64,000 bases of DNA from Stratiformator vulcanicus (GTDB lineage Bacteria > Planctomycetota > Planctomycetia > Planctomycetales > Planctomycetaceae): positions 1,651,712 to 1,715,711 of the forward strand of contig NZ_CP036268.1 in the NCBI RefSeq assembly GCF_007744515.1, given 5' to 3'. This document shows positions 48,026 through 56,564 of this stretch, piece after piece; the first letter of the stretch is position 1; the number at the start of each line of letters is the position of its first letter. Below the pieces are notes generated by a model. It made no database searches. It was not told where the DNA came from and saw only the letters and a program-made list of their open reading frames with translations. Both the position numbers and the translations under genes were made by a program.

Positions 48026-48964
48026 ATGCGGGAGTTGCTTTCTCAGCGGTCGCTCGGCGACATCGAATTCGTCGCTTTCGATCTCGAAACCACCGGCTGC
48101 TCGGCGGCCTTCGGGGAGATCGTCGAGGTCGGCGCCGTTCGTTTTCGAGCTGACGGAACAGAACTCGGGCGGTTTGAGCAACTGGTCAATCCGGGACGTG
48201 AGATTCCGCCCGAAGTCATTCGCGTGCACGGAATCACCGACGCGATGGTGGTCGATGCCCCGGCGATCGATGACGTGCTGCCTCAGTTGATCGACTTCTT
48301 TGGCTCGGCTGAATCGACGATCCTGATGGCGCACAATGCCGCTTTTGACGTCGGCTTTGTGAGTGCGGCGTTGGCGAAAACGTCAACGGTCCCGCCGGTG
48401 CATCAGGTGATCGATTCGGTTCGCCTCGCACGACGGCGGTTTCGCGGTCTGCCCTCTTACTCCCTCAAAGCGCTGACGCGGGCGTTCGCCGTAACCCGGT
48501 CTTCGGAACACCGCGGGCTCGACGACTCTCTCGCTTTGAAAGAGGTCTTTCTGAATCTGACCGCGCTGCCGCCACAGCCGCGGTTGGCGGCCGACCTGTT
48601 AGCGCTCTCTCCGTCTCATCACTTCTCGGCTCAAATCCCTCAGCGGCGGCCCTATCGTCCGGCCCGGTCTTCCCGAAGCCGAGTCGTCGATGATAGTGAT
48701 TTGCCCGCCGAAGCCCGCGGGATTGCTGACGCCATTTCCAGCGGCGCACGGCTCTCGATCGTTTATGATGGGGGGAGCCGATCGGGCTGTGCCCGTTCGG
48801 TCACTCCACTGGAAATTATCCGCGGGCGGGGTGCCTCGTACCTGCTCGCCTTCTGCCATCGCGACGGCAAGCGGAAGCAGTATCGCCTCGACCGGATTCT
48901 CGAATACAAGGTCGAAGCCGATGCCGATTCTTCCGCCGAGCCCTCGCGATCATTGATGCCATGA
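48026..48964 (+). CDS. DnaQ-type 3'-5' exonuclease fused to WYL-like domain
   Basis: A 312-residue protein. Residues ~12-180 form a DEDDh exonuclease: AFDLETTG (ExoI), AHNAAFDVGF (ExoII) and EHRGLDDSLA (ExoIII with the His). The C-terminal ~80 residues (LSIVYDGGSRSG...RGASYLLAFCHRDGKRKQYRLDRI) have the look of a WYL domain, a ligand-sensing module. The next gene overlaps it by 4 bases (ATGA). The fusion suggests a nuclease gated by a ligand or by bound single-stranded nucleic acid, but that is inference. Confidence 0.85.
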   Translation: MRELLSQRSLGDIEFVAFDLETTGCSAAFGEIVEVGAVRFRADGTELGRFEQLVNPGREIPPEVIRVHGITDAMVVDAPAIDDVLPQLIDFFGSAESTILMAHNAAFDVGFVSAALAKTSTVPPVHQVIDSVRLARRRFRGLPSYSLKALTRAFAVTRSSEHRGLDDSLALKEVFLNLTALPPQPRLAADLLALSPSHHFSAQIPQRRPYRPARSSRSRVVDDSDLPAEARGIADAISSGARLSIVYDGGSRSGCARSVTPLEIIRGRGASYLLAFCHRDGKRKQYRLDRILEYKVEADADSSAEPSRSLMP

Positions 48965-50082
48965 TTCGACGGGACTGCGAAGACGGTTGGTTACTGATCA
49001 CTCAGGTCGACCACGCCCATCTGGCGGCGCGATTGGCTGCGCTGTGGGGGAACCGAACGATTCCGAAATTGCCGGTGCCGCAGATGCTGCTCCCGGCGAT
49101 TCGTGACCACGATGAAGGCTGGCGGTTCTGGGAGCAGAACCCCTCAGTTGATCCGGAGACCGGATTCCCGCAATCGTTCCTCGATGTCCCGATCGAGGAC
49201 GCCGTCCGGATTTGGGCCCGCAGTGTGGAACAGGCAGGCAAGGGGACCGCGTCCGAAGCCGAGGCGCTCGGACTGCTCGACCGCGCCGGCATCGACGTGA
49301 CGCCCGAAGTGGCGATCGTCCTGCGGCAGGTCCTGTCGCACCGACCGACCTTCACCCTGCACGACGTGATCGCGGACCTCGAAGTGTCGGCCGGACCGGA
49401 CATCCCTCGGGAGACGATCGTTGAGATTCTCGACGAACTTCGAGAAGCGAAGGTGATTCGGCGGGACGACTACCCGTTAGCCGGTTCTGTTTACTCGGTC
49501 GATCTGCAACTCGACGGGGCGACGCCGTTCGGTGAAATCTGGGTCAGCGTGCACTTCACGGCCTTGGCCGAGGCGATGCTGGCGCGGCGCGAGAATGCGC
49601 GAGAGCAGGACGGACTTGTCGACCGGGCCGACGATCCGGACGTTGAACGGTTTGCAGAAACGTTTCTCGATCAGCAGTCGACCGTGCGTGAGGCCCGATC
49701 GTTTGTGGCGCTGCGCGGTTTCGCCGGCGACTCGTACGATCAATTGATCGATACCGGGTTTCGCTATGTCCGGTTTTTTGACTGGCTCAGTCTGTGGATG
49801 TGTCTGGCGGAGCGCGATCGACCGGAGACGTTCTCGATCTCAGAACGCAAAGGCCTGCGCGTGAGTCTGACTCCCCAACCAAGCGATGAGGATCGTCTTC
49901 AGATATTCTCAGCCGATCCTTGGCCGTTTCAGGGAACCGGTCCGGTTGAAGTCGCGCTGCCCGCGGTTCAGGTCGCCGGGCGGACTTTCCGCGACGATGC
50001 GGAACTGAGTCTGGCGATTCATGAAGGGAAGCGAACCGAACTCCGATGGCGCTTAGTGCCGGGTGAAAATCAAAAGGAGTGA
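48961..50082 (+). CDS. DUF3891-like protein
   Basis: A 373-residue protein with the DUF3891 pattern near the N-terminus: a D-H at QVDHAHLAARLA, R-D-H at LPAIRDHDEGWRFWE, a hallmark DPETGFPQSFLD, and a late FRYVRFFDWLSLWMCLAER. The His/Asp spacing suggests an HD-like metal site. Residues ~100-190 resemble a winged-helix insert (FTLHDVIADLEVSAGPDIPRETIVEILDELREAKVI). Function unknown. It is translationally coupled to the DnaQ-WYL exonuclease. Confidence 0.72.
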   Translation: MIRRDCEDGWLLITQVDHAHLAARLAALWGNRTIPKLPVPQMLLPAIRDHDEGWRFWEQNPSVDPETGFPQSFLDVPIEDAVRIWARSVEQAGKGTASEAEALGLLDRAGIDVTPEVAIVLRQVLSHRPTFTLHDVIADLEVSAGPDIPRETIVEILDELREAKVIRRDDYPLAGSVYSVDLQLDGATPFGEIWVSVHFTALAEAMLARRENAREQDGLVDRADDPDVERFAETFLDQQSTVREARSFVALRGFAGDSYDQLIDTGFRYVRFFDWLSLWMCLAERDRPETFSISERKGLRVSLTPQPSDEDRLQIFSADPWPFQGTGPVEVALPAVQVAGRTFRDDAELSLAIHEGKRTELRWRLVPGENQKE

Positions 50083-50112
50083 TGGCCTTCCGGCGGTTTG
50101 CTCTGGTATGGA

Positions 50113-51333
50113 TCAATCGCCGGTGCGAATCGACGAGAGGCTGAAGCGGGCGAGGGTGAGCGAGTCGTGTGCGAATTGATTTCGCCCGTCCCGGCCGTTT
50201 TCGTAGAGGCAGAAGACTTGCCCATCGCCGGTCGATGCCAAGTCGGAATAGCCGCTGATGCCTGGGTCGATCGTCCGCCAGCTCGGCCAGGACTGACCGT
50301 CGTCAGCGCTGAGCCGAACCGTCAGGTTCTGCCGCGACCGTCGAGTCGAGTCGGGGCGACCGGGAACCGGCGCGAGGCTTCGCGGATTGGAAAAGAGAAT
50401 GAGGTGCGTCCCGTTCCGATCCTTCATTGAAAGCAGGCTGCCTTGGCAGACCGGTTCGACGAGTTGGTCGTCGAAGCGAGGTGGAGACCAGTTGGTCGCG
50501 CCATCCTCGCTGATCGCAATCAGTCGGCGGTTTCGGCGATCCGTATTTCGGCTGTTGAACAGCACCCGTCCGTCACTCAATTCGACCGCGCAGGTCTCGT
50601 TGGGGTCGGCAAACTCAGGCGGCTTGGCGACGATCTCGCCCGACTGCCAAGTCGCCCCGGCATCGTCGCTGACGAGTGAGGTCACGCAAATCGTGCCGTG
50701 GGCGTTATCGCCGCGGCCCATCGACAACCAAACGGGCACGATCAGCCGACCCGACGAATGTCGCAATCCGTGGCCCGGTCCGGTGGCGACGACGCGAAAA
50801 TCGAACTCGCTTTTCAGTCGCTCCAGCGCCGGCGTGACCTCCGTCGGCTCCGACCAGTTGATGCCGTCATCCAGACTGCGTTTGTACCAGCACGTTTGGT
50901 ATTCGACGCAGTAGAGCAAATGGACCAGTCCGGGCTGATCGCCGGCAATCATCACGGCATTGTTGCAGGTCGGGCCGGCGGCGAGCTTCGGCGATCGCTG
51001 CCGAACGGCGATGGCGGCGGGATTGCGAGGGGTTTGCTCAGGTACGTTGGCGATGACCTGTGGCCCTGCCCAAGTCTGCCCGCCGTCCGTACTTCGCCGG
51101 CAGACGATATCGATGTCGGCCCAATCGTGCTTGGTGCGCCGGGCTTCGCAATAGGCGAGCAGAGTTCCGTCGGCGGTCGCGATCATTCCCGGGATACGGT
51201 AGACGGCATAACCTCCGCGTCCGGCTGCGTACAGGTCCTGCCGTTCGATTCCGCCAGCTTGGTCAGCTTGATCAGCGGCGGCCGAACACGCGAGGGTGAA
51301 GATGAGCGGCAGTAGCAATGATGCTGGTTTCAA
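50113..51333 (-). CDS. Exported sialidase-like (BNR/Asp-box) protein
   Basis: A 406-residue secreted protein with a signal peptide (MKPASLLLPLIFTLACSAAA). It has a YRIPGMI motif (the FRIP arginine) and at least five Asp boxes: STDGGQTW, SLDDGINW, SDDAGATW, SEDGATNW and SADDGQSW. This is the six-bladed propeller of exo-alpha-sialidases, though planctomycete relatives may cleave other glycans. The start is a TTG at 51333 with GAGGA upstream. Only 13 bases separate it from the divergent gene start at 51347. Confidence 0.85.
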   Translation of the reverse strand: MKPASLLLPLIFTLACSAAADQADQAGGIERQDLYAAGRGGYAVYRIPGMIATADGTLLAYCEARRTKHDWADIDIVCRRSTDGGQTWAGPQVIANVPEQTPRNPAAIAVRQRSPKLAAGPTCNNAVMIAGDQPGLVHLLYCVEYQTCWYKRSLDDGINWSEPTEVTPALERLKSEFDFRVVATGPGHGLRHSSGRLIVPVWLSMGRGDNAHGTICVTSLVSDDAGATWQSGEIVAKPPEFADPNETCAVELSDGRVLFNSRNTDRRNRRLIAISEDGATNWSPPRFDDQLVEPVCQGSLLSMKDRNGTHLILFSNPRSLAPVPGRPDSTRRSRQNLTVRLSADDGQSWPSWRTIDPGISGYSDLASTGDGQVFCLYENGRDGRNQFAHDSLTLARFSLSSIRTGD

Positions 51334-51346
51334 GGAAGCGTCCTCG

Positions 51347-52456
51347 ATGGAGTCTGGTTCTCAAATCGAAACGGCTGAGGCAACCGGAGCTGAGCCGAGC
51401 GAAGTACGGATCATTCTGACGAATTCGCCGTGGCTACGGATCGGTGGATTTATCTGTGGCGGATTGTCGCTGCTGTGGGCGTTGATCATTCTCGTCCCGA
51501 CACTCAGCCTGCTCGGTCGACCCACGGCGCCAGCGTTGGAGTCTCTGTTTTGCCCGATCATACCGGGCGCGATCCTGGCGTGCGTGTCGATCAATCTGCT
51601 GTGGAGGTTCTACCTGATCGAAACCTCGCTGGAAGCCGGTGAGATCGTGGTGCGGGGGTTGATCCGGACCGACCGGATTCGCGTCGCTAACCTCTCGGCG
51701 GTTGAGTGGCGGCGGCTCTCCACGTTGGTCTGCTTTCACGAACGTGTCGCCGATGAGCACTTCGAAAACTACAGCTACAATGTGGAAGCCAAGCCGAAAC
51801 TCAAACTCGACAATTTCGATCGATCGAGCCAGGCGACATTGATCCTGTGGCTTCGCGATCGGACCGGTCATGTCCATCACAACCAGTGGGCGTCCTTCTG
51901 CTGGCGATACGTTCGGCCGAAGTTTCTATCCGATCGACAACATCTTCTGACGCGCCCCGGCACTGAGCAGGTCGACGAGCAGACGCGTCGCTGGCGACGG
52001 GCGCTGGTGACGGTGAGCCTGGCTGCGCTGCTGCCGTCGATTATCGGCTGGTGGCGCGGGATCGAGGGACCGGCGTTGTTCGTCCCCGTTGCCGCGAGCC
52101 TGACGCTCGCGCTGCTCGCGGGAGGATTGGCGGCGTGGAAGTCGCTGCTGACCGAGATCTGCTCGCGTTGGCTATCAACCCCGACCGCGTTGCCGGGCCT
52201 GTTTGCCCTCGGGAACTTCGTCTTTGTCGCTTACGCGATCATCTTGGGGCACGTCTTACTCGTGCGAACGAACGGCTTCTTCGATACCTATCACCGCGGG
52301 GCCGCCGTCTTTGCGATTTCGGCAATCACATTGGAGATTATAGTTGCTGCCAGCCTTGTCGGGGAAAGTCGCAATGTCGAGCGAACGCTCGGACGGCCTC
52401 GGGCCGAATTGATCGAGCGGTGCCTTCGCGAACGATACGGCGATGACGCGGCGTGA
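51347..52456 (+). CDS. Multi-pass membrane protein of unknown function
   Basis: A 369-residue protein with predicted helices near residues 35-60 and 75-95, a cytoplasmic-like central domain (~95-210, RVANLSAVEWRRL, WASFCWRYVRPKF) and three or four helices after 220. The central part resembles PH-like bPH2 domains in pattern (EAGEIVVRGLIRTDRI) but I am not sure. The ATG at 51347 has AAGGA upstream. Its start lies 13 bases from the divergent sialidase start. Confidence 0.75.
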   Translation: MESGSQIETAEATGAEPSEVRIILTNSPWLRIGGFICGGLSLLWALIILVPTLSLLGRPTAPALESLFCPIIPGAILACVSINLLWRFYLIETSLEAGEIVVRGLIRTDRIRVANLSAVEWRRLSTLVCFHERVADEHFENYSYNVEAKPKLKLDNFDRSSQATLILWLRDRTGHVHHNQWASFCWRYVRPKFLSDRQHLLTRPGTEQVDEQTRRWRRALVTVSLAALLPSIIGWWRGIEGPALFVPVAASLTLALLAGGLAAWKSLLTEICSRWLSTPTALPGLFALGNFVFVAYAIILGHVLLVRTNGFFDTYHRGAAVFAISAITLEIIVAASLVGESRNVERTLGRPRAELIERCLRERYGDDAA

Positions 52457-52719
52457 GTCGAAGCCTCGCGGAACGGGCATCTTACGCGAGGCGACCGGAC
52501 GCTCTCTCCGCAGAAACCGCGACACCGACAGGGGTTTTTACGGTCCGAGTTGCGGCTGATTTCGGGGAAACTCCGCGGTGCCGATCGGAGTTTGAGGCAG
52601 ATACTTCAAACCCACGATCCGCATCGGTACACTCTGCGCGTTGCCGGTCGCGATCCCGTTCCCCCGTCGGTTGCCGGTCTCCGCCTCACATGAAGCGGCA
52701 GGCTGCGCATTTTATACCC

Positions 52720-54192
52720 ATGGCCCTCTCCGAACTTCGCAAACTGGCGGAGCAACTCGTCGGAGAGCGGCTCGTCACTAAGACGCAGGTTCGGGAAATC
52801 GCGGCCGAGCTGAACGTCAAAGAAGCGGACGTTGACGCCTTCTTCAAGGTCGCGGTCCGCAAGGGGATTCTGACGTCGTTCCACGTGGAACGAATCAAGA
52901 AGGGGGAACTCGACGGGCTCGTGCTCGGGGACTACCGCCTGTTGTTCAAAGCGGCCGCGGGCAGCTTCGCACGGGTCTTCAAGGCGGAGTCGCTGCGTGA
53001 CGGCCGAATCTTCGCGATCAAGCTGCTAAGGAATCGGCACGCGATGGTGGCCTCAGAAGTGGCCCGCTTTCACCGCGAAGCCAAGCTCTTGATGACGCTA
53101 CGGCATCGCAATATCGTCCCGATCTTCGACGTCGGCAACGAAGGCGAGCATCACTTCTTTGTGATGGAGTTTGTCGGCGGGGGGAATCTTCGCGAACTCG
53201 TCACGATCCGGAAACGGTTCGAACCGGTCGAAGCCTGCCAGATCATTTATCAAATCGCCAAGGGGCTTGAGTACGCTTTGGAACGTGGCGTCAGCCATCG
53301 TGATTTGAAGTCATCTAACGTGCTGATGACGGAGACCGGCGTCATTAAATTGGTCGACTTCGGCCTCGCCGGACACGACGACCAATACGGCCTCGACGAC
53401 CAGCGCGTCGTCGAATATACGGTGCTGGAGAAAGTCTCGCGTGCCCCGGACGACGACCCTCGTAGCGATCTGTACTTCCTCGGTGTGATCTTCTTCGAAC
53501 TGCTTGTGGGGCGTTCGCCTTTGCGGAAGGCGGTGACCTACGAAGAGCGCAAGGAGCCGAGCCGCTACACGATGCTCGACCCGATCCGTCGGGTGCAGCC
53601 AACGCTCGCACTCGATGTGGCTGAGGTCGTCGATCATCTGCTGCGGGTCGACCCGGCGCACCGGTTTCAAACGCCCAAAGAAGTCGCCGACGAGCTCGCG
53701 CGGGTGCTCAGAAATATGAACGAGTCGGTCCCCGGAGAGGCACCGAACCGCCCGCCGCCGCGGCCTCTGGAGAAGCCTCGCCCCTCGGTGATGTGCGTCG
53801 ACCATCGCCCGGCTTTTCAAGACAAGCTGCGGGACTACTTGTCGAAGCGCGGCTTCCGCGTGATGATCGTGAGCGACTCGTCGCGGGCGGTCGCGCGATT
53901 AAGAAACAACCCGCCCGATGCCATTTTGCTGATGGGCGATTCGGTCGGCGATGAGTTGTTCGAAGCTTTCGACAAAATTCAGGAGTGGAGCAACGATCCC
54001 AAAGTGGCCTGCGTGGCGGTGCTGGGCGAATCACTGATCGACCGCAGTGACGAACTGTGCGAGACCGGAAGTTGCAGGATCGTCAAACCCCCGATTGTGC
54101 TCCGTGACATCCGCCGCGAACTTTACCTGGCTCTGTCCAAAGTGCTGAGCGATTCCCGCATGATCATGCTGCCGAAGGTGGGCGAAGATTGA
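52720..54192 (+). CDS. Ser/Thr protein kinase with C-terminal receiver-like domain
   Basis: A 490-residue protein. Residues 1-65 are an N-terminal helical segment. Residues ~72-340 are a Hanks kinase: degenerate P-loop (KAAAGSFARVF), K101 in FAIKLL, HRD at 193-195 with DLKSSN, and DFG at 213-215. The activation segment has no clear APE motif (RAPDDDPRSDLYFLG). Residues ~360-490 look like a receiver domain (VMCVDHRPAF, DAILLMGDS, RIVKPP) lacking an Asp at the usual acceptor position. The ATG at 52720 is preferred; 52690 adds ten residues. A parS-like palindrome lies inside it at 52878. Confidence 0.87.
   Translation: MALSELRKLAEQLVGERLVTKTQVREIAAELNVKEADVDAFFKVAVRKGILTSFHVERIKKGELDGLVLGDYRLLFKAAAGSFARVFKAESLRDGRIFAIKLLRNRHAMVASEVARFHREAKLLMTLRHRNIVPIFDVGNEGEHHFFVMEFVGGGNLRELVTIRKRFEPVEACQIIYQIAKGLEYALERGVSHRDLKSSNVLMTETGVIKLVDFGLAGHDDQYGLDDQRVVEYTVLEKVSRAPDDDPRSDLYFLGVIFFELLVGRSPLRKAVTYEERKEPSRYTMLDPIRRVQPTLALDVAEVVDHLLRVDPAHRFQTPKEVADELARVLRNMNESVPGEAPNRPPPRPLEKPRPSVMCVDHRPAFQDKLRDYLSKRGFRVMIVSDSSRAVARLRNNPPDAILLMGDSVGDELFEAFDKIQEWSNDPKVACVAVLGESLIDRSDELCETGSCRIVKPPIVLRDIRRELYLALSKVLSDSRMIMLPKVGED
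52878..52891. promoter_or_regulatory. parS-like site 1
   Basis: GTTCCACGTGGAAC, inside an 18-bp palindrome TCGTTCCACGTGGAACGA. The core matches the conserved ParB-binding parS consensus. It lies in the kinase gene. Confidence 0.75.
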
Positions 54193-55211
54193 ACGGATCG
54201 ACTGACCAACCCGAAGCGAAGCCGGTGTCGTTTGGCGTCTTGGGGACCGGGCGGATCGCGACGAAAGTCGGCGCGGCAATTCGCGGTTGCTCCGCGTCGA
54301 AGCTCGAAGCGGTCGCGAGCCGATCGGAGGAGCGCGCCCGCTCGTGGGCGGATGAAAACAAAGCGGGGCGGTCGTTCGATTCGTACGACGCGCTGCTCGA
54401 CGACCCGGCGGTCGAGGCGGTTTATATCGCGCTGCCGCCGTCACTGCACCGCGAGTGGACGATCGCGGCCGCCGAGCGCGGCAAGCACGTTTTGTGCGAG
54501 AAACCGCTCGCGATGAATGCGGCCGAGGGCGAAGAGATGATCGCCGCCTGCGCCGAAGCCGGCGTGCAACTGATGGACGGCGTGATGTGGCTGCACACGC
54601 CTCGCGCCCGCGACATGCGAAATGTGCTGGATGACGAGTTGCTCGGTCCGATCCGCCGGGTGACTTCGGCCTTCACATTTCACGGTCTGCCCGGCTGGGA
54701 ACCGGCGACCGAGTTGCGATTGCGGCCCGAATCGGGCGGCGGTTCGCTGTTCGACCTCGGCTGGTACAACGTCGGCGTTTCGCTGTGGGCGTTCGGAAAA
54801 TTGCCCGAGCGCGTCTGGGCGACCGCCCGGTTCGAGCACGGCGTTGATGTCGAAGCGAGCGGCGTGATGTGGTTTGAAGGCGGCGGCGTCGCCTCGTTCG
54901 ATTGCGGATTCGACACCGCCATGCGGAAGTGGTTTGAAGCCGGCGGCACTCATGCCTCGCTCATTTGCGACGACTTCGTCAGGGCCTGGAAGCCGGAGAA
55001 GCCCCGCTTCTGGATTCACGACAGCGGTGGCAAGAGCTCGGAACATATCTCCGAATCGAGCGATCAGATCGAAGACATGGTCGCCGACTTCTGCCAATGC
55101 GTGCGGGACGACCTCGATCCGCGGTGGGGTCAGATCTCTCTGCAAACGCAACGGGTGGTCGATGCGCTACTCGAGTCAGCGCGGCGAGGCGAGACGATTG
55201 ATTTGGGGTGA
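54189..55211 (+). CDS. Gfo/Idh/MocA-family NAD(P)-dependent oxidoreductase
   Basis: A 340-residue oxidoreductase. The Rossmann motif is FGVLGTGRIATKVG, followed by VYIALPPSLHREW and the EKPLA loop (HVLCEKPLAMN). The C-terminal alpha/beta domain ends at ~330. It has no Tat signal, so it should act in the cytoplasm on a sugar or similar polyol. The TTG start at 54189 overlaps the kinase stop by 4 bases (TTGA), and I see no ATG before the Rossmann motif. Confidence 0.9.
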   Translation: MNGSTDQPEAKPVSFGVLGTGRIATKVGAAIRGCSASKLEAVASRSEERARSWADENKAGRSFDSYDALLDDPAVEAVYIALPPSLHREWTIAAAERGKHVLCEKPLAMNAAEGEEMIAACAEAGVQLMDGVMWLHTPRARDMRNVLDDELLGPIRRVTSAFTFHGLPGWEPATELRLRPESGGGSLFDLGWYNVGVSLWAFGKLPERVWATARFEHGVDVEASGVMWFEGGGVASFDCGFDTAMRKWFEAGGTHASLICDDFVRAWKPEKPRFWIHDSGGKSSEHISESSDQIEDMVADFCQCVRDDLDPRWGQISLQTQRVVDALLESARRGETIDLG

Positions 55212-55222
55212 ATACCCCCAAA

Positions 55223-55360
55223 ACAAGCCCGCAGCGCAAGCAAGGGATTTGCTCGTCGATTCCCAACTTTTCGTGAACGTCTCCCGCTATTCGAGAGCAC
55301 GCTTTCGATTCCGAGTTCAGGGCGTGAGATTGAGGTCCCTTGCTTGCGCTGCGGGCTTGT
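55223..55360. repeat. 138-bp element with perfect 25-bp terminal inverted repeats
   Basis: The left end runs 55223-55247 (begins ACAAGCCCGCAGCGCAAGCA) and the right end 55336-55360 is its exact complement. Ninety bases or so lie between the arms. No gene is inside. It fills the gap between the oxidoreductase and the DUF3050 gene. Confidence 0.85.
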
Positions 55361-55505
55361 GTGGGTCGCTCAAAAGTCGATCAAGCGCCGAAGAATTGTC
55401 GCATCGCTCGGTCCCGTCCCTGCATTTTGGTCTCGTTCAGCGCTATAAATGAGTGCTGAGATCAGCAGGCTGACACCGCTCGCCCGAAGGTTTGATTGCA
55501 CTCCG

Positions 55506-56300
55506 ATGACCGCTTCCGAATTCATTGCCGACCAGATCGCCGACATCCGCGGCGAATTGCTTGAGCATTCGATTTACCGCCGTGTCGATTCTCCCTCAGC
55601 CCTGCGTATTTTCATGCGGAGCCACATCTTCGCGGTGTGGGATTTCATGTCGCTGTTGGGGCGGTTGCGACGGGAAGTCACCTGCCCGGCGGCCCCGTGG
55701 CTTCCGCCGACTGATGCGGCCTTGGCCCGATTCGTCAACGAGATCACGCTCGGCGAGGAATGCGATGAGGACGGCCGGGGCGGCTACGCCAGCCACTTCG
55801 ACCTGTACCGCGAGGCGATGGCGGAGCAGGGGGCCGACACCGATCCGATCGACGAAATGCTTGATCATCTGCGATCAGGCCGGTCATGGGAAGACGCTCT
55901 GGGCGGCCTCGATGTTCCACGTGGAACGTCCGAATTCACCCGGCACAATCTCGACCTGGCCACAAACGGCTCCGCAGCCGAGGTCGCGGCCGCGTTCTGC
56001 TTCGGTCGCGAGGATCTCATTCCAGAGATGTTCACTCGGCTCGTCGCGACGCTGCAAGATCAGGGCAGCCGGACGGAGCGGTTCGTGTACTACCTGCAGC
56101 GGCATATTGAGATCGACGGGGATGAGCACGGCCCGCTCTCGCGGCGGCTCGTCGACCGGCTGTGCGGCGATGATCGTTCCACGTGGAACGCCGCGGCGGG
56201 TGCGGCCCGCGAGGCGATTGCAAAACGAATTGGGCTCTGGGACGGCATCGCCGACGAAATCCGATTACGATCGGATTGCGTCGAACACGTCTCCGTTTAG
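55506..56300 (+). CDS. DUF3050 protein, heme-oxygenase-like fold
   Basis: A 264-residue protein matching the DUF3050 pattern: an N-terminal helix-rich section with H-F-x-x-W-D-F-M-S-L-L (HIFAVWDFMSLLGRLRR), FVNEITLGEECDED, and a C-terminal RFVYYLQRHIEIDGDEHGP. The His/Glu placement suggests a metal site as in heme-oxygenase-like diiron proteins. The ATG at 55506 is used; an ATG at 55449 is possible. Two parS-like palindromes (55914 and 56176) lie within the gene. Confidence 0.85.
   Translation: MTASEFIADQIADIRGELLEHSIYRRVDSPSALRIFMRSHIFAVWDFMSLLGRLRREVTCPAAPWLPPTDAALARFVNEITLGEECDEDGRGGYASHFDLYREAMAEQGADTDPIDEMLDHLRSGRSWEDALGGLDVPRGTSEFTRHNLDLATNGSAAEVAAAFCFGREDLIPEMFTRLVATLQDQGSRTERFVYYLQRHIEIDGDEHGPLSRRLVDRLCGDDRSTWNAAAGAAREAIAKRIGLWDGIADEIRLRSDCVEHVSV
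55914..55927. promoter_or_regulatory. parS-like site 2
   Basis: GTTCCACGTGGAAC flanked by T on the left and G on the right, within the DUF3050 gene. Confidence 0.75.
56176..56189. promoter_or_regulatory. parS-like site 3
   Basis: GTTCCACGTGGAAC within the palindrome CGTTCCACGTGGAACG, in the 3' part of the DUF3050 gene, 262 bases after site 2. Confidence 0.75.
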
Positions 56301-56327
56301 CCGCGACTGCCAGGGAGCGCTCCGACC

Positions 56328-56552
56328 GTGAAACTCCGCTGGATCAAACTCGGCCTGGCGATCCTCGCCGCTACGCACACGCTGTTGGCGATTGCGTTGG
56401 CGATCAGCCTGCGACTGGAACCCCCCGCTGCGGGACTGCTCGATATCGATACGATTTGGCGCGGAGCGCAACTTTCGCTACTCGTCGGGCTCTGCCTGCT
56501 GGCGCTTCTCGCGGCAATACCATCCGTCTCGCAAACTTCCGCAAACCAGTGA
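56328..56552 (+). CDS. Small two-helix membrane protein, paralogue 1
   Basis: A 74-residue protein with two membrane helices (LGLAILAATHTLLAIALAISL, AQLSLLVGLCLLALLAAI) joined by a loop PPAAGLLDIDTIWRGAQ. The same loop pattern recurs in the next gene, so the two are paralogues. GTG start; begins 27 bases after the DUF3050 stop. Function unknown. Confidence 0.65.
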   Translation: MKLRWIKLGLAILAATHTLLAIALAISLRLEPPAAGLLDIDTIWRGAQLSLLVGLCLLALLAAIPSVSQTSANQ

Positions 56553-56564
56553 ATTGGATCGAAC

